This document shows, piece by piece, positions 1 through 9,799 of a stretch of 64,000 bases of DNA; within the stretch, counting starts at the first letter, position 1; each line of letters opens with the position of its first letter. The position numbers and the translations under genes are program-made. Source of the stretch: Seonamhaeicola aphaedonensis. Lineage in GTDB: Bacteria > Bacteroidota > Bacteroidia > Flavobacteriales > Flavobacteriaceae. The notes below the pieces were generated by a model. The model did no database searches, was not told the DNA's origin, and saw only the letters and a program-made list of their open reading frames with translations. The stretch is taken from contig NZ_QRDX01000002.1 of NCBI RefSeq assembly GCF_003386195.1, positions 398,067-462,066 on the forward strand. Reading direction: 5' to 3'.

Positions 1-2268
1 GAACGTGGTATCACCCAAAGAGCTGAATTATTAAACCTTATTTTAAAAGATATTTACGGTAAGCGTGAGCTTATTAATAATGGCATTGTTCCTCCAGAAG
101 TTATTTATGGCCATAGAGGATTTTTAAGACAGTGTGACCAAATTCACTACAAAACTGCAAAACAATTAATAATATATGCTGCTGATTTAGCACGTGGACC
201 CGACGGACGCATGTGGGTTGTTAACGACAGAACACAGGCTCCTTCTGGCATGGGATATGCCTTAGAAAACAGATACTCTTTGAGTAGAATGATGCCCAAT
301 CTGTTTAAGGATATCAATGTTAAACAACCAACCCAATTCTTTTCTGAGTTTAATCAGATGTTAATTGATGCGGCGCCAAATAATATTACAAACCCTAACA
401 TAGTTATTTTAACACCGGGCCCTTTAAACGAAACTTATTTTGACCACGCCTATATGGCATCTTTCTTGGGATATCCGTTAGTTACAGGCAATGACCTTGT
501 GGTTAGAAACGGAAAAGTATGGATGAAAACCCTGAAAGCTCTTAAACAAGTTGATGTTATTCTAAAACGTGTTGATGATGCCTTTATGGATCCCCTAGAG
601 TTAAGAGAAGATTCATATTTAGGAGTTGCAGGTTTACTAGAAGTAGTAAGAAACAATCAAGTTACCATTGTTAATCCTATTGGTGCTGGCGTTCTTGAAA
701 ACTCTGGCTTAATACCTTTTATGAATGGTATTTGCAATTATTTCTTCAACGAAGACTTAATATTACCACAAATTGCTTCGTGGTGGTGCGGACAAGAAAG
801 AGAACGCAGCTATGTTCTCAATAATATGCGAGAATTTGTAATTAAAAATATTGACCGTTCAAACAGAGAATACCTTCATTTTTGTGAATTTTTAGATGAT
901 GCATCTCTGAATCTATTAAAAGATGAAATACTGCTAAATCCATATAAGTTTGTGGCACAAGAAAAAATTTCGTTTTCAACAGCACCGGATTTTTTCAATG
1001 GTACTTTAGAGCCTAGAAAAGTTATGTGTAGAACATTTGCTATTGCAAATAACAATAATTACACTGTAATGCCAGGTGGTTTGGTGAGAGTAGCCGCAGA
1101 AAGGGAAAACCTGTTTGTATCCAACCAACGGGGTGGTATAAGTAAAGATTTTTGGATTATCTCAGATGAGTTTCAATACAATATTCAGAGCTATTCTTGG
1201 AATGATAACAGTAGAATATCGGTCTTAGACGTTAATGATTTACCAAGTAATACAGCCGAAAACCTGTATTGGTCTGGAAGGTATTTAGGTAGAGCTCTCA
1301 CAACTGCTCGTTATTTGCGTATGGTTTTAAACCGAATGAATAACGAACAATATAACAACCAAAATGCAGAATCTAGAAGTTTAGTTTATCTATATAAATC
1401 TGTAACTAATATTACCTCGACATTTCCTGGATTTGTGGGTAAAAATTCGGAAAAAAAGTTACAAGAACCCATAGAGGAGATTTTGTCTTTGCTGTTAGAT
1501 GAAAACCGAATTGGTAGTTTTGCCCAGACTCTTTCTAGTTTTAATCATGCCTACTATTCTCTACGTAACTTATGGTCTAGAGATATGTGGCGTGTATTTG
1601 ATAGTATCAAAAAATTATGGAATAAATTTAAAGAGAACGAAACTCGTTCTATCCCAGATCTCACAAAATTATTAGATCGTGTTATAACTAGACTCATAGC
1701 GTTTATGGGGCTTATTGAAGAAAGTATACTAGTAAGTCAAGGGCTTTTACTGTATTTTATTGGTTTACAAACCGAACAAGCTATGATGCATATTGCTAAA
1801 TTAAGAGCGCTACTAGTTTTTAATTACTCTGAACAATTGCAGTATGAAATTCTAGAATCATTTTTAACAAGTCATGAAAGTCTAAATATTTACAGGTATA
1901 GTTATCGCTCTTATTTAAGTGTTGAAAACGTCATTAGGTTAGTTATGCTTGATGCAGAATATGCTAAATCGCTCACGTATCAATTTAAACGTATTCAAAA
2001 GGATATACAAAAGCTTCCTCACTCTGAAAATTCAGTAAATAACTTCTATAGTTTATATATTTCTGAGGCTATAAAAATTATAGAAAACCTAGATATTACT
2101 AATTTACTCGAGTTAAATGAAACAAAAACTTTACGTCAAAATCTTGACGAGGTTTTATCTGAACTTAGCAATTTATTACACAAAAGTAGTATTTCGCTTT
2201 CTGATACTTATTTTAATCATGCTTACCAACAAAAACAATTGGTTAATCAAAACTTTCCATTGCTTTAA
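1..2268 (+). CDS. Circularly permuted ATP-grasp / alpha-E domain protein (5' end outside window)
   Basis: The reading frame is open from base 1, so the start lies upstream and only the last 755 residues are visible. The N-terminal part matches circularly permuted ATP-grasp proteins (DUF404/DUF407 type; motifs GHRGFLRQCD, LTPGPLNETYFDH, NPIGAGVLENSGL). The C-terminal part, after about residue 420, is the helical alpha-E domain (DUF403; NLYWSGRYLGRALTTARYLRM). The family is predicted to form peptide or amide bonds using ATP. Its stop codon directly abuts the ATG of the transglutaminase-like gene, so the two are almost certainly co-translated; this gene pair is known in many bacteria. The substrate is unknown. 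In many bacteria the two domains are separate genes; here they are fused. Confidence 0.85.
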   Translation, partial: ERGITQRAELLNLILKDIYGKRELINNGIVPPEVIYGHRGFLRQCDQIHYKTAKQLIIYAADLARGPDGRMWVVNDRTQAPSGMGYALENRYSLSRMMPNLFKDINVKQPTQFFSEFNQMLIDAAPNNITNPNIVILTPGPLNETYFDHAYMASFLGYPLVTGNDLVVRNGKVWMKTLKALKQVDVILKRVDDAFMDPLELREDSYLGVAGLLEVVRNNQVTIVNPIGAGVLENSGLIPFMNGICNYFFNEDLILPQIASWWCGQERERSYVLNNMREFVIKNIDRSNREYLHFCEFLDDASLNLLKDEILLNPYKFVAQEKISFSTAPDFFNGTLEPRKVMCRTFAIANNNNYTVMPGGLVRVAAERENLFVSNQRGGISKDFWIISDEFQYNIQSYSWNDNSRISVLDVNDLPSNTAENLYWSGRYLGRALTTARYLRMVLNRMNNEQYNNQNAESRSLVYLYKSVTNITSTFPGFVGKNSEKKLQEPIEEILSLLLDENRIGSFAQTLSSFNHAYYSLRNLWSRDMWRVFDSIKKLWNKFKENETRSIPDLTKLLDRVITRLIAFMGLIEESILVSQGLLLYFIGLQTEQAMMHIAKLRALLVFNYSEQLQYEILESFLTSHESLNIYRYSYRSYLSVENVIRLVMLDAEYAKSLTYQFKRIQKDIQKLPHSENSVNNFYSLYISEAIKIIENLDITNLLELNETKTLRQNLDEVLSELSNLLHKSSISLSDTYFNHAYQQKQLVNQNFPLL

Positions 2269-3159
2269 ATGATTTATCAAGTTTTACATACTACTACCTA
2301 CAACTACGAGCATGGTGTATCATTTTGTCATAACATAGCTACTCTTAAACCTAAAGAAGTTGCGGGACAAACGTTATTAGATTATCATTTAGATATTACG
2401 CCCATTCCAGAAGAAATTTCTGAGAAGATTGATTTTTTTGGAAATACTGTCACAAGATTTTCTATTCAAAAACAACATTCGAAATTAAAGGTAACTGCCA
2501 GTAGTAAAATTTTAAAAGAAGTTCATAATATTCCAAGTATTCACAACAATACTGATGCCCAAAAAATTACGTTACAACAAGCTTTGTTGGAATTAAAAAA
2601 CAATTCTCCTGAAATACGTTATGTAAAACAATTTTGTTTAGAATCTGTTTTAGTGGCTAATATTACATCGAATATTAAAGCTTATGCTGAAGTTTCATTT
2701 CAATCAAATAGATCAATTTTTGAAGCGGCGTTTGAGTTAATGCAGCGTATTTATACCGATTTTGAATTTAATGCGGAGGTTACAAATGTAGCCACACCTA
2801 TTCATGAAGTCATGAATCTAAAAAAGGGGGTCTGTCAAGATTTTGCCCAAATAGCTATTGCCTGTGTGCGTTCTGTTGGTTTACCTGCTCGCTATGTTAG
2901 TGGTTATATAGAAACCATACCACCTCCTGGTAAAGAAAAACTTATTGGAACAGATGCTTCTCATGCTTGGTTTTCAATATTCATCCCTTATTTTGGATGG
3001 GTAGATTTTGACCCCACAAATAACCAAATACCTTCAAATCAACACATAATAGTATCTCACGGAAGAGATTATTACGATGTTCCTCCACTAAAAGGTGTTA
3101 TTTACAGCACGGGAAAAAATAAAATGAAAGTATCCGTAGATATTAGACCCATAGAATAA
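2269..3159 (+). CDS. Transglutaminase-like cysteine protease family protein
   Basis: 296 residues. Residues 1-85 resemble the bacterial transglutaminase N-terminal region (YQVLHTTTYNY, HNIATLKP) and residues 140-255 the transglutaminase core. The expected triad is visible: Cys189 (KKGVCQDFA), His232 (DASHAWF) and an Asp in GWVDFDPTN (about 248). No signal peptide is seen, so it is probably cytoplasmic. The ATG follows the stop of the ATP-grasp/alpha-E gene with no gap. Family knowledge suggests it cleaves or rearranges amide bonds, perhaps the product of the ATP-grasp partner; that pairing of roles is inference. The next gene is convergent. Confidence 0.85.
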   Translation: MIYQVLHTTTYNYEHGVSFCHNIATLKPKEVAGQTLLDYHLDITPIPEEISEKIDFFGNTVTRFSIQKQHSKLKVTASSKILKEVHNIPSIHNNTDAQKITLQQALLELKNNSPEIRYVKQFCLESVLVANITSNIKAYAEVSFQSNRSIFEAAFELMQRIYTDFEFNAEVTNVATPIHEVMNLKKGVCQDFAQIAIACVRSVGLPARYVSGYIETIPPPGKEKLIGTDASHAWFSIFIPYFGWVDFDPTNNQIPSNQHIIVSHGRDYYDVPPLKGVIYSTGKNKMKVSVDIRPIE

Positions 3160-3205
3160 TATTTATGGTTTATTTAAAAATTCTTTCCGTTTTTATGTTA
3201 GCTCA

Positions 3206-5314
3206 CTAATTTAAAGAGAATGCCACAATCTTATTTCCAATAGGAGTTCCAAGTTTTTCTCCACCGCAGGCTATAGCTATGTATTGCTTTCCATTAACCT
3301 GATACATAGCCGGGGTGGCAAAAGCAGGAGCAGGTAATTGGTACTCCCATAGTAAGGCTCCCGTAAACTTGTTAAACGCCCTGAAATAACCATCTTTTGT
3401 TGCGCCAATAAACAGTAAACCGTTTTCTGTGACTATAGGGCCACCATAATTCTCGCATCCTGTTTGTGGGTATCCTTGTTCTTTTAATTCTGGTGTATCC
3501 CCTAAAATAATTGACCATTTAAAATCACCCGTATTTAAGTCTATAGCGTGCATAGTCCCCCAAGGTGGTGAAATAGCAGGCCTTCCCTTGCTATCTAAAA
3601 AGCGTTTGTAACCCATATATTTATAAGCTAAAGGATACGTAATTTTTGGATTCTTGGGCAAAATGGTATCTGGTTCATCAAACAAAAAATGCATTAAAGC
3701 TTCCTTTTCTTTAGGTGGGATTTGAGGAAAACCGGTCATCATACCCTTTCCTAATTTTATTAATTGAGCTACCTCATTTTTAGATTTTTTACTTTTTAAG
3801 TCTATTAAAGAAGGAAAACCGCTTTGAACCACACCACTTCTATCTTTTTGATGACAGGTCACACAATACTGCATATAGGTTTGCTTACCTAAAGGGTAGT
3901 TTTTTACCCTGGTATCATTCTTTTCCATTTGAATAACCCAAGGTGCTTCTTGAGAGTTTATATAAACAATCCCCTCTTCGGGGTCTGCAGCAGTTCCACC
4001 CCACTCTGCAGCACCATCCAACCCAGGAAACAAAATCATGGGATCTAAACTTGGTGGTGCATACAGTCTTTTGTCAGAGTGCTTTAAAAGCTCTAAAAAG
4101 GCTTCTCTATTTTCGGCATACGGACTTATATCATCATCGTTTAGTTCCGTTGATTGTCTTGCAAATGGTTTTGGCTTTACCGGAATGGGTTGTGTTTTTG
4201 AGGCTTCCTCTCCAACCAAAGTTGAAATTGGTACGGGCACCTCGTTAATATCAAATAAAGGCTCTCCAGTAATGCGATTAAACACATAAACATAACCTTG
4301 CTTTGTAGACTGAGAAACCGCAGGTATTTTTTTACCATTTCTTGTAATGGTAATTAAATTTGGTGGTGTTGGTGGGTCTCTGTCCCATAAGTCATGGTAC
4401 ACCATTTGAAAATGCCAAAGCCGCTTCCCTGTATTAACATCAAGAGCCAAAAGGCAATCAGTATATAAATTATCTCCTTTACGAATACCGCCATAGAAAT
4501 CTGGAGCAGCGGAACCAGTTGGGATGTAAATGATACCACGTTCTTCATCTAAAGCCATTCCACTCCAATTATTACCTGCTCCAATTAATGGATTTGTATG
4601 AGAATTTCGGTCTTCCCAAGTTTCAATACCTTCTTCTTCTGACAATGGAATCGTATTGAAAGTCCATTCTAAATCACCTGTGATAACATTAAACGCCATA
4701 ATATTTCCAGGAAGTGCTCCAATGTCTTCAGGAACTCGAATAGGCATGACAATAATATCTTTGTAAACGGTACCCGGCGTATTGGATACTAGAAAACTTC
4801 CCATAGCAATTTCACCTAAACCACTACTTAAGTTTACTTTTCCCTTATCTCCAAAGCTCTTGATAGACTCTCCTGTTAATGCATTAAGAGCGTATAAATA
4901 CGGCCCTGAAGTATATAATATGCGTTTGTCATTGCCTTTCTCCCAATAGGCAACCCCTCTACTGGTTGAAGCCCTTAATTTTAATGAGTCTCCAAATCTC
5001 CAAATTTCCTTTCCTGTTGATGCATGAATAGCTATGGCTCTGAGTCTAGAAGTAACCCCGTACAAAATAGTATCAATGATAATGGGGTTCATTTGCATTT
5101 GCCCAAAATCTGGCGACTCATAGATCCAAGCTACCTTCAATTCGGTAACATTATCTAATGTGATTTCTGATAAAGTAGAATACTGATTTCTATCTGGTCC
5201 ACCTTGATAAGATCTCCAAGTGGAATAATCTCTAGGTTTAAAACTAGAATTTTGTTGACAGTTAAAAACAAGAAGGAAAGCTAAAAAGTTAACCAGATAA
5301 AGAGCGCTACGCAT
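3206..5314 (-). CDS. PQQ-dependent dehydrogenase with inserted cytochrome c domain, lipoprotein
   Basis: A quinoprotein of the glucose/alcohol dehydrogenase type: repeated beta-propeller segments (TGKEIWRFG, TGDLEWTF, TGKRLWHF, TGALLWEY) and the WGGTAADPEEG region. A c-type haem motif CVTCH (Cys484, Cys487, His488 counted from the chosen start), followed by a Met-rich helix, lies inside the propeller, so one polypeptide probably both oxidises the substrate and passes electrons on. I start at the ATG at 5314 because it gives a lipoprotein signal (LAFLLVFNC, Cys19); an in-frame ATG at 5359 would add 15 residues ahead of it. It is therefore likely a membrane-anchored periplasmic enzyme. The substrate cannot be told from sequence. 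It lies 50 bases downstream of the ABC ATPase gene, same strand. Confidence 0.85.
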   Translation of the reverse strand: MRSALYLVNFLAFLLVFNCQQNSSFKPRDYSTWRSYQGGPDRNQYSTLSEITLDNVTELKVAWIYESPDFGQMQMNPIIIDTILYGVTSRLRAIAIHASTGKEIWRFGDSLKLRASTSRGVAYWEKGNDKRILYTSGPYLYALNALTGESIKSFGDKGKVNLSSGLGEIAMGSFLVSNTPGTVYKDIIVMPIRVPEDIGALPGNIMAFNVITGDLEWTFNTIPLSEEEGIETWEDRNSHTNPLIGAGNNWSGMALDEERGIIYIPTGSAAPDFYGGIRKGDNLYTDCLLALDVNTGKRLWHFQMVYHDLWDRDPPTPPNLITITRNGKKIPAVSQSTKQGYVYVFNRITGEPLFDINEVPVPISTLVGEEASKTQPIPVKPKPFARQSTELNDDDISPYAENREAFLELLKHSDKRLYAPPSLDPMILFPGLDGAAEWGGTAADPEEGIVYINSQEAPWVIQMEKNDTRVKNYPLGKQTYMQYCVTCHQKDRSGVVQSGFPSLIDLKSKKSKNEVAQLIKLGKGMMTGFPQIPPKEKEALMHFLFDEPDTILPKNPKITYPLAYKYMGYKRFLDSKGRPAISPPWGTMHAIDLNTGDFKWSIILGDTPELKEQGYPQTGCENYGGPIVTENGLLFIGATKDGYFRAFNKFTGALLWEYQLPAPAFATPAMYQVNGKQYIAIACGGEKLGTPIGNKIVAFSLN

Positions 5315-5364
5315 AAGTTGGTTTTCAAGTATTTTATGTTCTAAATATAATGAATCCAAAACTT

Positions 5365-6588
5365 TTATTTCACAACCCTTCCTGAGGAACCTTTTTCATT
5401 TGGAATAAGCTCATAAATATTATCTGGTGACAGCCCAACCTCATGACGATGGGAGACAAACAAAATAGCTGTACTACTCTCTTTAGCAATTTTATTTACC
5501 AACTCTGAAAATATGATGGTGTCTGAATCATCCAATCCGTTGGTAGGTTCATCTAAAATAAGTAATGGCGGATGTTTTACCATAGCTCGCGCAATTAATA
5601 CTAATCGTTTATGTCCACTTGAAAGGGTTTGGAAATTTCGATTTTTAATATCGAACATATTCAATAATTTCAACCATTCGTGCGCCTTTGAAATTTGGTT
5701 TTCATTAGGATATTTGTACAGTCCGATAGAATCATAAAATCCTGAAATAATCATTCTTTCAATAGTATCTGAACGCCTAAAACCTTGTAACATTTCTGAA
5801 GTGAAATACCCGATTTTTTTCTTAATATCCCAAACACTTTCACCGCTACCCTTCTTAACTCCGAAAAGATAAATATCTTGATTAAAGGCTTTAGGGTTAT
5901 CTCCAGAAATAAGTGATAGAATGGTACTTTTACCTGAACCATTTGGCCCCATTAAATGCCAAAATTCCCCTGTTTTAATTTCCCAACAGATATCTTTTAT
6001 GATTGGTTTATTTAAATAGGAAACCGATACGTTTTGGAACTTTACTAAATAATAACTTTCAACTAAAATTTGTTCAAGAGGTTGTGGCAAATCTTGAATG
6101 AAATATTGTTTTGATTTTGGAGAAAGACTATCAAAATCTTCAAATGGGACAATCTGTTTACCTTCGGGCTTATAAATAACATTAATAAAAGGAAGCAAAT
6201 CCTTCTTTCTATTGGAAATTTGAATAATGGGAATTGATTTACTCAACTCTTCCAGAGTAAGCACTATTTCTTCTTGAGATTTAATATCTAAATTTCCAAA
6301 TATATTGTCGGCTATTAAATATTCAGGATTTTCAGCTATTAAATACTTAATCAATGCTTTCTTTCGTTCGCCTTCTGAAGATTTCATCAGGCTATGACCA
6401 TTCTTTGTAGGAATATTAAAACGTCCATGTCGCTTTTCTTCTTCTATAAACTTGTTAATTGTTATTTCAGAAAAAAGTGCCCCTTTTAAACCATTTATAC
6501 TTTCAATCAGATTTCCTGATAAAATATTTTTGATTAATGACTTTTTATCGTCTTTATTAGAAATATAAATGGCAATGTGCGTATTCAA
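5365..6588 (-). CDS. ABC transporter-like ATPase with two nucleotide-binding halves (ModF-like)
   Basis: 407 residues. The C-terminal half is a complete ABC ATPase: Walker A GPNGSGKST (214-222), signature LSSGHKR (322-328, in place of LSGGQ), Walker B LLILDEP (342-348) and a switch His in VSHRHE. The N-terminal half is a degenerate ABC domain: it keeps a signature-like SSEGERKK (70-77) and Walker B-like YLIADNIFGNLD but has no Walker A. This layout matches the ModF/PhrA-like tandem ATPases. No permease or binding protein is nearby, so it is not obviously a transporter. The start codon appears to be TTG; no usable ATG exists in the first 60 residues. Confidence 0.8.
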   Translation of the reverse strand: MNTHIAIYISNKDDKKSLIKNILSGNLIESINGLKGALFSEITINKFIEEEKRHGRFNIPTKNGHSLMKSSEGERKKALIKYLIAENPEYLIADNIFGNLDIKSQEEIVLTLEELSKSIPIIQISNRKKDLLPFINVIYKPEGKQIVPFEDFDSLSPKSKQYFIQDLPQPLEQILVESYYLVKFQNVSVSYLNKPIIKDICWEIKTGEFWHLMGPNGSGKSTILSLISGDNPKAFNQDIYLFGVKKGSGESVWDIKKKIGYFTSEMLQGFRRSDTIERMIISGFYDSIGLYKYPNENQISKAHEWLKLLNMFDIKNRNFQTLSSGHKRLVLIARAMVKHPPLLILDEPTNGLDDSDTIIFSELVNKIAKESSTAILFVSHRHEVGLSPDNIYELIPNEKGSSGRVVK

Positions 6589-6612
6589 ATTATTGTAGAT
6601 TTTATCTAAATA

Positions 6613-6641
6613 TAAAAAAAGAGGGCTATAAACCCTCTTTT
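6613..6641 (-). terminator. Rho-independent terminator after the BadF-family kinase gene
   Basis: An 8-bp perfect stem (AAAGAGGG with CCCTCTTT, 7-nt loop), read on the minus strand and followed by seven T. It lies between the kinase gene and the ABC ATPase gene, so the two are probably separate transcripts. Confidence 0.8.
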
Positions 6642-6665
6642 AAACTATATGAAATCAATGTGTTT

Positions 6666-7526
6666 TTACAAGTTATTTATGTGAAAAGGCACCAATCCGT
6701 CTATTGGCCTTCTTACAAAGTTACCCACTTTAAAACCCATTTCTTCTGCAACTTCCCTAATTTCATTTTGAGAAAAGAAGGCAATAGAACCAGCAAAATG
6801 AACAGGAACAGTTTTTAATTCTTCCTTAAACTGCATGATCATATTCTTAGCAAATAATCTAATACCATTTTTTATAAGATTGATTGTGTATTCAGAATCT
6901 TTATGTAAAAACATAAACTCTGCAAAACTTGCTAAATAGGCATTGGGGTTGGGTTGCTTATACAAATTATACTTTATAAAATCTGATTCTAAATTATATT
7001 TAGCTCCAAATGCCACTTTTACATTTTCGGGCATGTGATTAAAATAATAATCTCTAATTAATTGTTTTCCGTAGTAATTACCCGAAGCATCATCCATTAA
7101 CGTATATCCTAGAGATAGTACACGCTGATGAAGTTTTTCTCCATCATAATAACTACAGTTAGAACCTGTTCCCATAATGCAAACCACGGCAGCTTCTTTA
7201 GGTTGATTAATTGTTGAATATACTGCCGCCAAAGTATCTTCGTTAACGGAAATTTTTGCATTAGAAAAAATATCCTCTAATACACCCTTTAACATTTTTC
7301 TAGGGTTCTCTGTACCACAACCCGCACCATAAAAGAACAGATGTGAGACATCATCTTTGTTATCAATTAAAATATCGCTTTCTTTGATGGTTTTAAAAAG
7401 CTTCTTTTCACTTAAAATGGCAGGATTAAGACCTTTGGTTCTAATCTTTTCCATTAGCTTGTTACCCTCTTTATCTACGGCTAACCAATCTGATTTGGTT
7501 GAACCACTATCTACAATTAAAATCAT
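6666..7526 (-). CDS. BadF/BadG-family ATPase, N-acetylglucosamine-kinase-like
   Basis: 286 residues from the chosen ATG. It has the ASKHA sugar-kinase signatures: phosphate-1 motif DSGSTKSDW near the N-terminus, a second phosphate loop VCIMGTGSNCS, and an adenosine-type motif FAGSIAFF near the C-terminus. Family members phosphorylate N-acetylglucosamine or similar amino sugars. An upstream ATG at 7571 is in frame, but the 15 extra residues would be encoded inside the gapA terminator, and TATATTTG, a flavobacterial -7 type box, ends 5 bases before the ATG at 7526. I therefore prefer 7526 and expect a very short or absent leader. It neighbours gapA and pfkA, fitting a role in feeding sugar into glycolysis. 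Confidence 0.8.
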   Translation of the reverse strand: MILIVDSGSTKSDWLAVDKEGNKLMEKIRTKGLNPAILSEKKLFKTIKESDILIDNKDDVSHLFFYGAGCGTENPRKMLKGVLEDIFSNAKISVNEDTLAAVYSTINQPKEAAVVCIMGTGSNCSYYDGEKLHQRVLSLGYTLMDDASGNYYGKQLIRDYYFNHMPENVKVAFGAKYNLESDFIKYNLYKQPNPNAYLASFAEFMFLHKDSEYTINLIKNGIRLFAKNMIMQFKEELKTVPVHFAGSIAFFSQNEIREVAEEMGFKVGNFVRRPIDGLVPFHINNL

Positions 7527-7536
7527 AAGTTCAAAT

Positions 7537-7589
7537 ATAAAAAACTCCACAGTAGTTAAATGCATATACACTTAATACACTGTGGAGTT
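7537..7589 (-). terminator. Terminator of the pfkA-gapA operon
   Basis: An 11-bp perfect inverted repeat (AACTCCACAGT / ACTGTGGAGTT) with a 25-nt loop, followed on the minus strand by six T. The T run leads straight into the TATATTTG box before the downstream kinase, so terminator and promoter overlap. Confidence 0.75.
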
Positions 7590-7601
7590 GTAGTAAATTA
7601 G

Positions 7602-7621
7602 ATTCCCATTTTCATGGGAAT
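7602..7621. repeat. Small palindrome with ATTCCC/GGGAAT core
   Basis: ATTCCCAT and ATGGGAAT form an 8-bp perfect stem with a 4-nt loop, just after the gapA stop codon. There is no T run, so it is a poor terminator. A second palindrome with the same core lies at 63645-63662, which suggests a small dispersed repeat. Confidence 0.5.
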
Positions 7622-7631
7622 TACAATTATA

Positions 7632-8651
<1,020 letters not shown>

Positions 8652-8657
8652 TTAGTG

Positions 8658-9644
8658 TTATGTGCTCATGATATCTGAGACACGTAATAATTCTAAATTT
8701 ATTTTTGTTTTTCCTTTTATGGCTTGCTCCAATGGTGTTAACTCCATTTTATTGTTTTTTAATCCTACCATATAATTTGTTTCTCCTTCTAACAAGGTTT
8801 CAACAGCTTTTACGCCCATTCTACTGGCTAAAACTCTATCAAAACAAGATGGTGCTCCTCCACGCTGCATGTGTCCTAAAACAGAAACACGTACATCATA
8901 CCCTTCCATATTCTCGTCTACATATTCTTTTAACTCAAAAATGTTTTTACCAATCTTATCACCTTCGGCAACAACTACAATACTGGAAGTTTTTCCTGTT
9001 TTTCTACTTCTATTTAAAGATTCTTTCAATCTATCTAATCCTAAATCTTCCTCAGGAATCAGGATTTCTTCTGCTCCACCAGCTATGCCAGTATTTAAAG
9101 CAATATGACCAACATCACGTCCCATTACTTCTATAAAGAATAATCTGTTGTGGGAACTTGCTGTATCTCTAATTTTATCAATAGCATCTACTACTGTATT
9201 TAAAGCCGTATCAAAGCCTAAAGTGTGTGTAGTTCCAAAAATATCATTATCAATGGTTCCAGGAATACCCATTACTGGAAATCCAAACTCTTGATTGAAA
9301 ACTAATGCCCCAGTAAAAGAACCATCTCCTCCAATGACAACTAAACCTTCAATACCTTCTTTTATTATATTTTGAAAAGCTTTCTCTCTACCTTCTTTAG
9401 TTCTAAACTCTTTTGAACGCGCAGATTTTAACATGGTTCCACCTTTATTAATGATACCTCTTACACTACGAGCATTCATAGGTTTAAAATCTCCTTCAAT
9501 CAGTCCTTCATAACCTCGATATACACCAATACACTCAACACCGTGATACGCACATGTTCTAACTACCGCACGAACCGCGGCATTCATTCCAGGAGCATCG
9601 CCCCCTGAAGTTAAAACTGCTATTTTTCTAATTTTATTAGGCAT
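8658..9644 (-). CDS. pfkA: ATP-dependent 6-phosphofructokinase
   Basis: 328 residues. It shows the group A signatures: GGDAPGMN (14-21), GGDGS (105-109) and the catalytic loop GTIDND (129-134, with Asp132 as the expected base). Gly rather than Lys after GGDG supports ATP, not pyrophosphate, as donor. It phosphorylates fructose 6-phosphate to fructose 1,6-bisphosphate. It is the first gene of the pfkA-gapA operon; the 155 bases between it and tamB hold no other gene. Confidence 0.96.
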   Translation of the reverse strand: MPNKIRKIAVLTSGGDAPGMNAAVRAVVRTCAYHGVECIGVYRGYEGLIEGDFKPMNARSVRGIINKGGTMLKSARSKEFRTKEGREKAFQNIIKEGIEGLVVIGGDGSFTGALVFNQEFGFPVMGIPGTIDNDIFGTTHTLGFDTALNTVVDAIDKIRDTASSHNRLFFIEVMGRDVGHIALNTGIAGGAEEILIPEEDLGLDRLKESLNRSRKTGKTSSIVVVAEGDKIGKNIFELKEYVDENMEGYDVRVSVLGHMQRGGAPSCFDRVLASRMGVKAVETLLEGETNYMVGLKNNKMELTPLEQAIKGKTKINLELLRVSDIMST

Positions 9645-9799
9645 ATATTAAATTTGCTGGTAAAATTACTAAACAAAAACAATATAATCATAGCATTTAA
9701 GCCTTTTTAATGCATACTTAACACTATAACGTTTTAGTAAAATATGATTTAATTTTTCCTATAAAAACGCTTTAAAATTTGAACAAAAGTTAAAGGGTT

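Noticed and set aside
8705..9136. Plus-strand reading frame of 143 residues inside pfkA
   Set aside because: It is an antisense shadow of the conserved pfkA frame; the Leu/Gln/Tyr-rich composition is an artefact.
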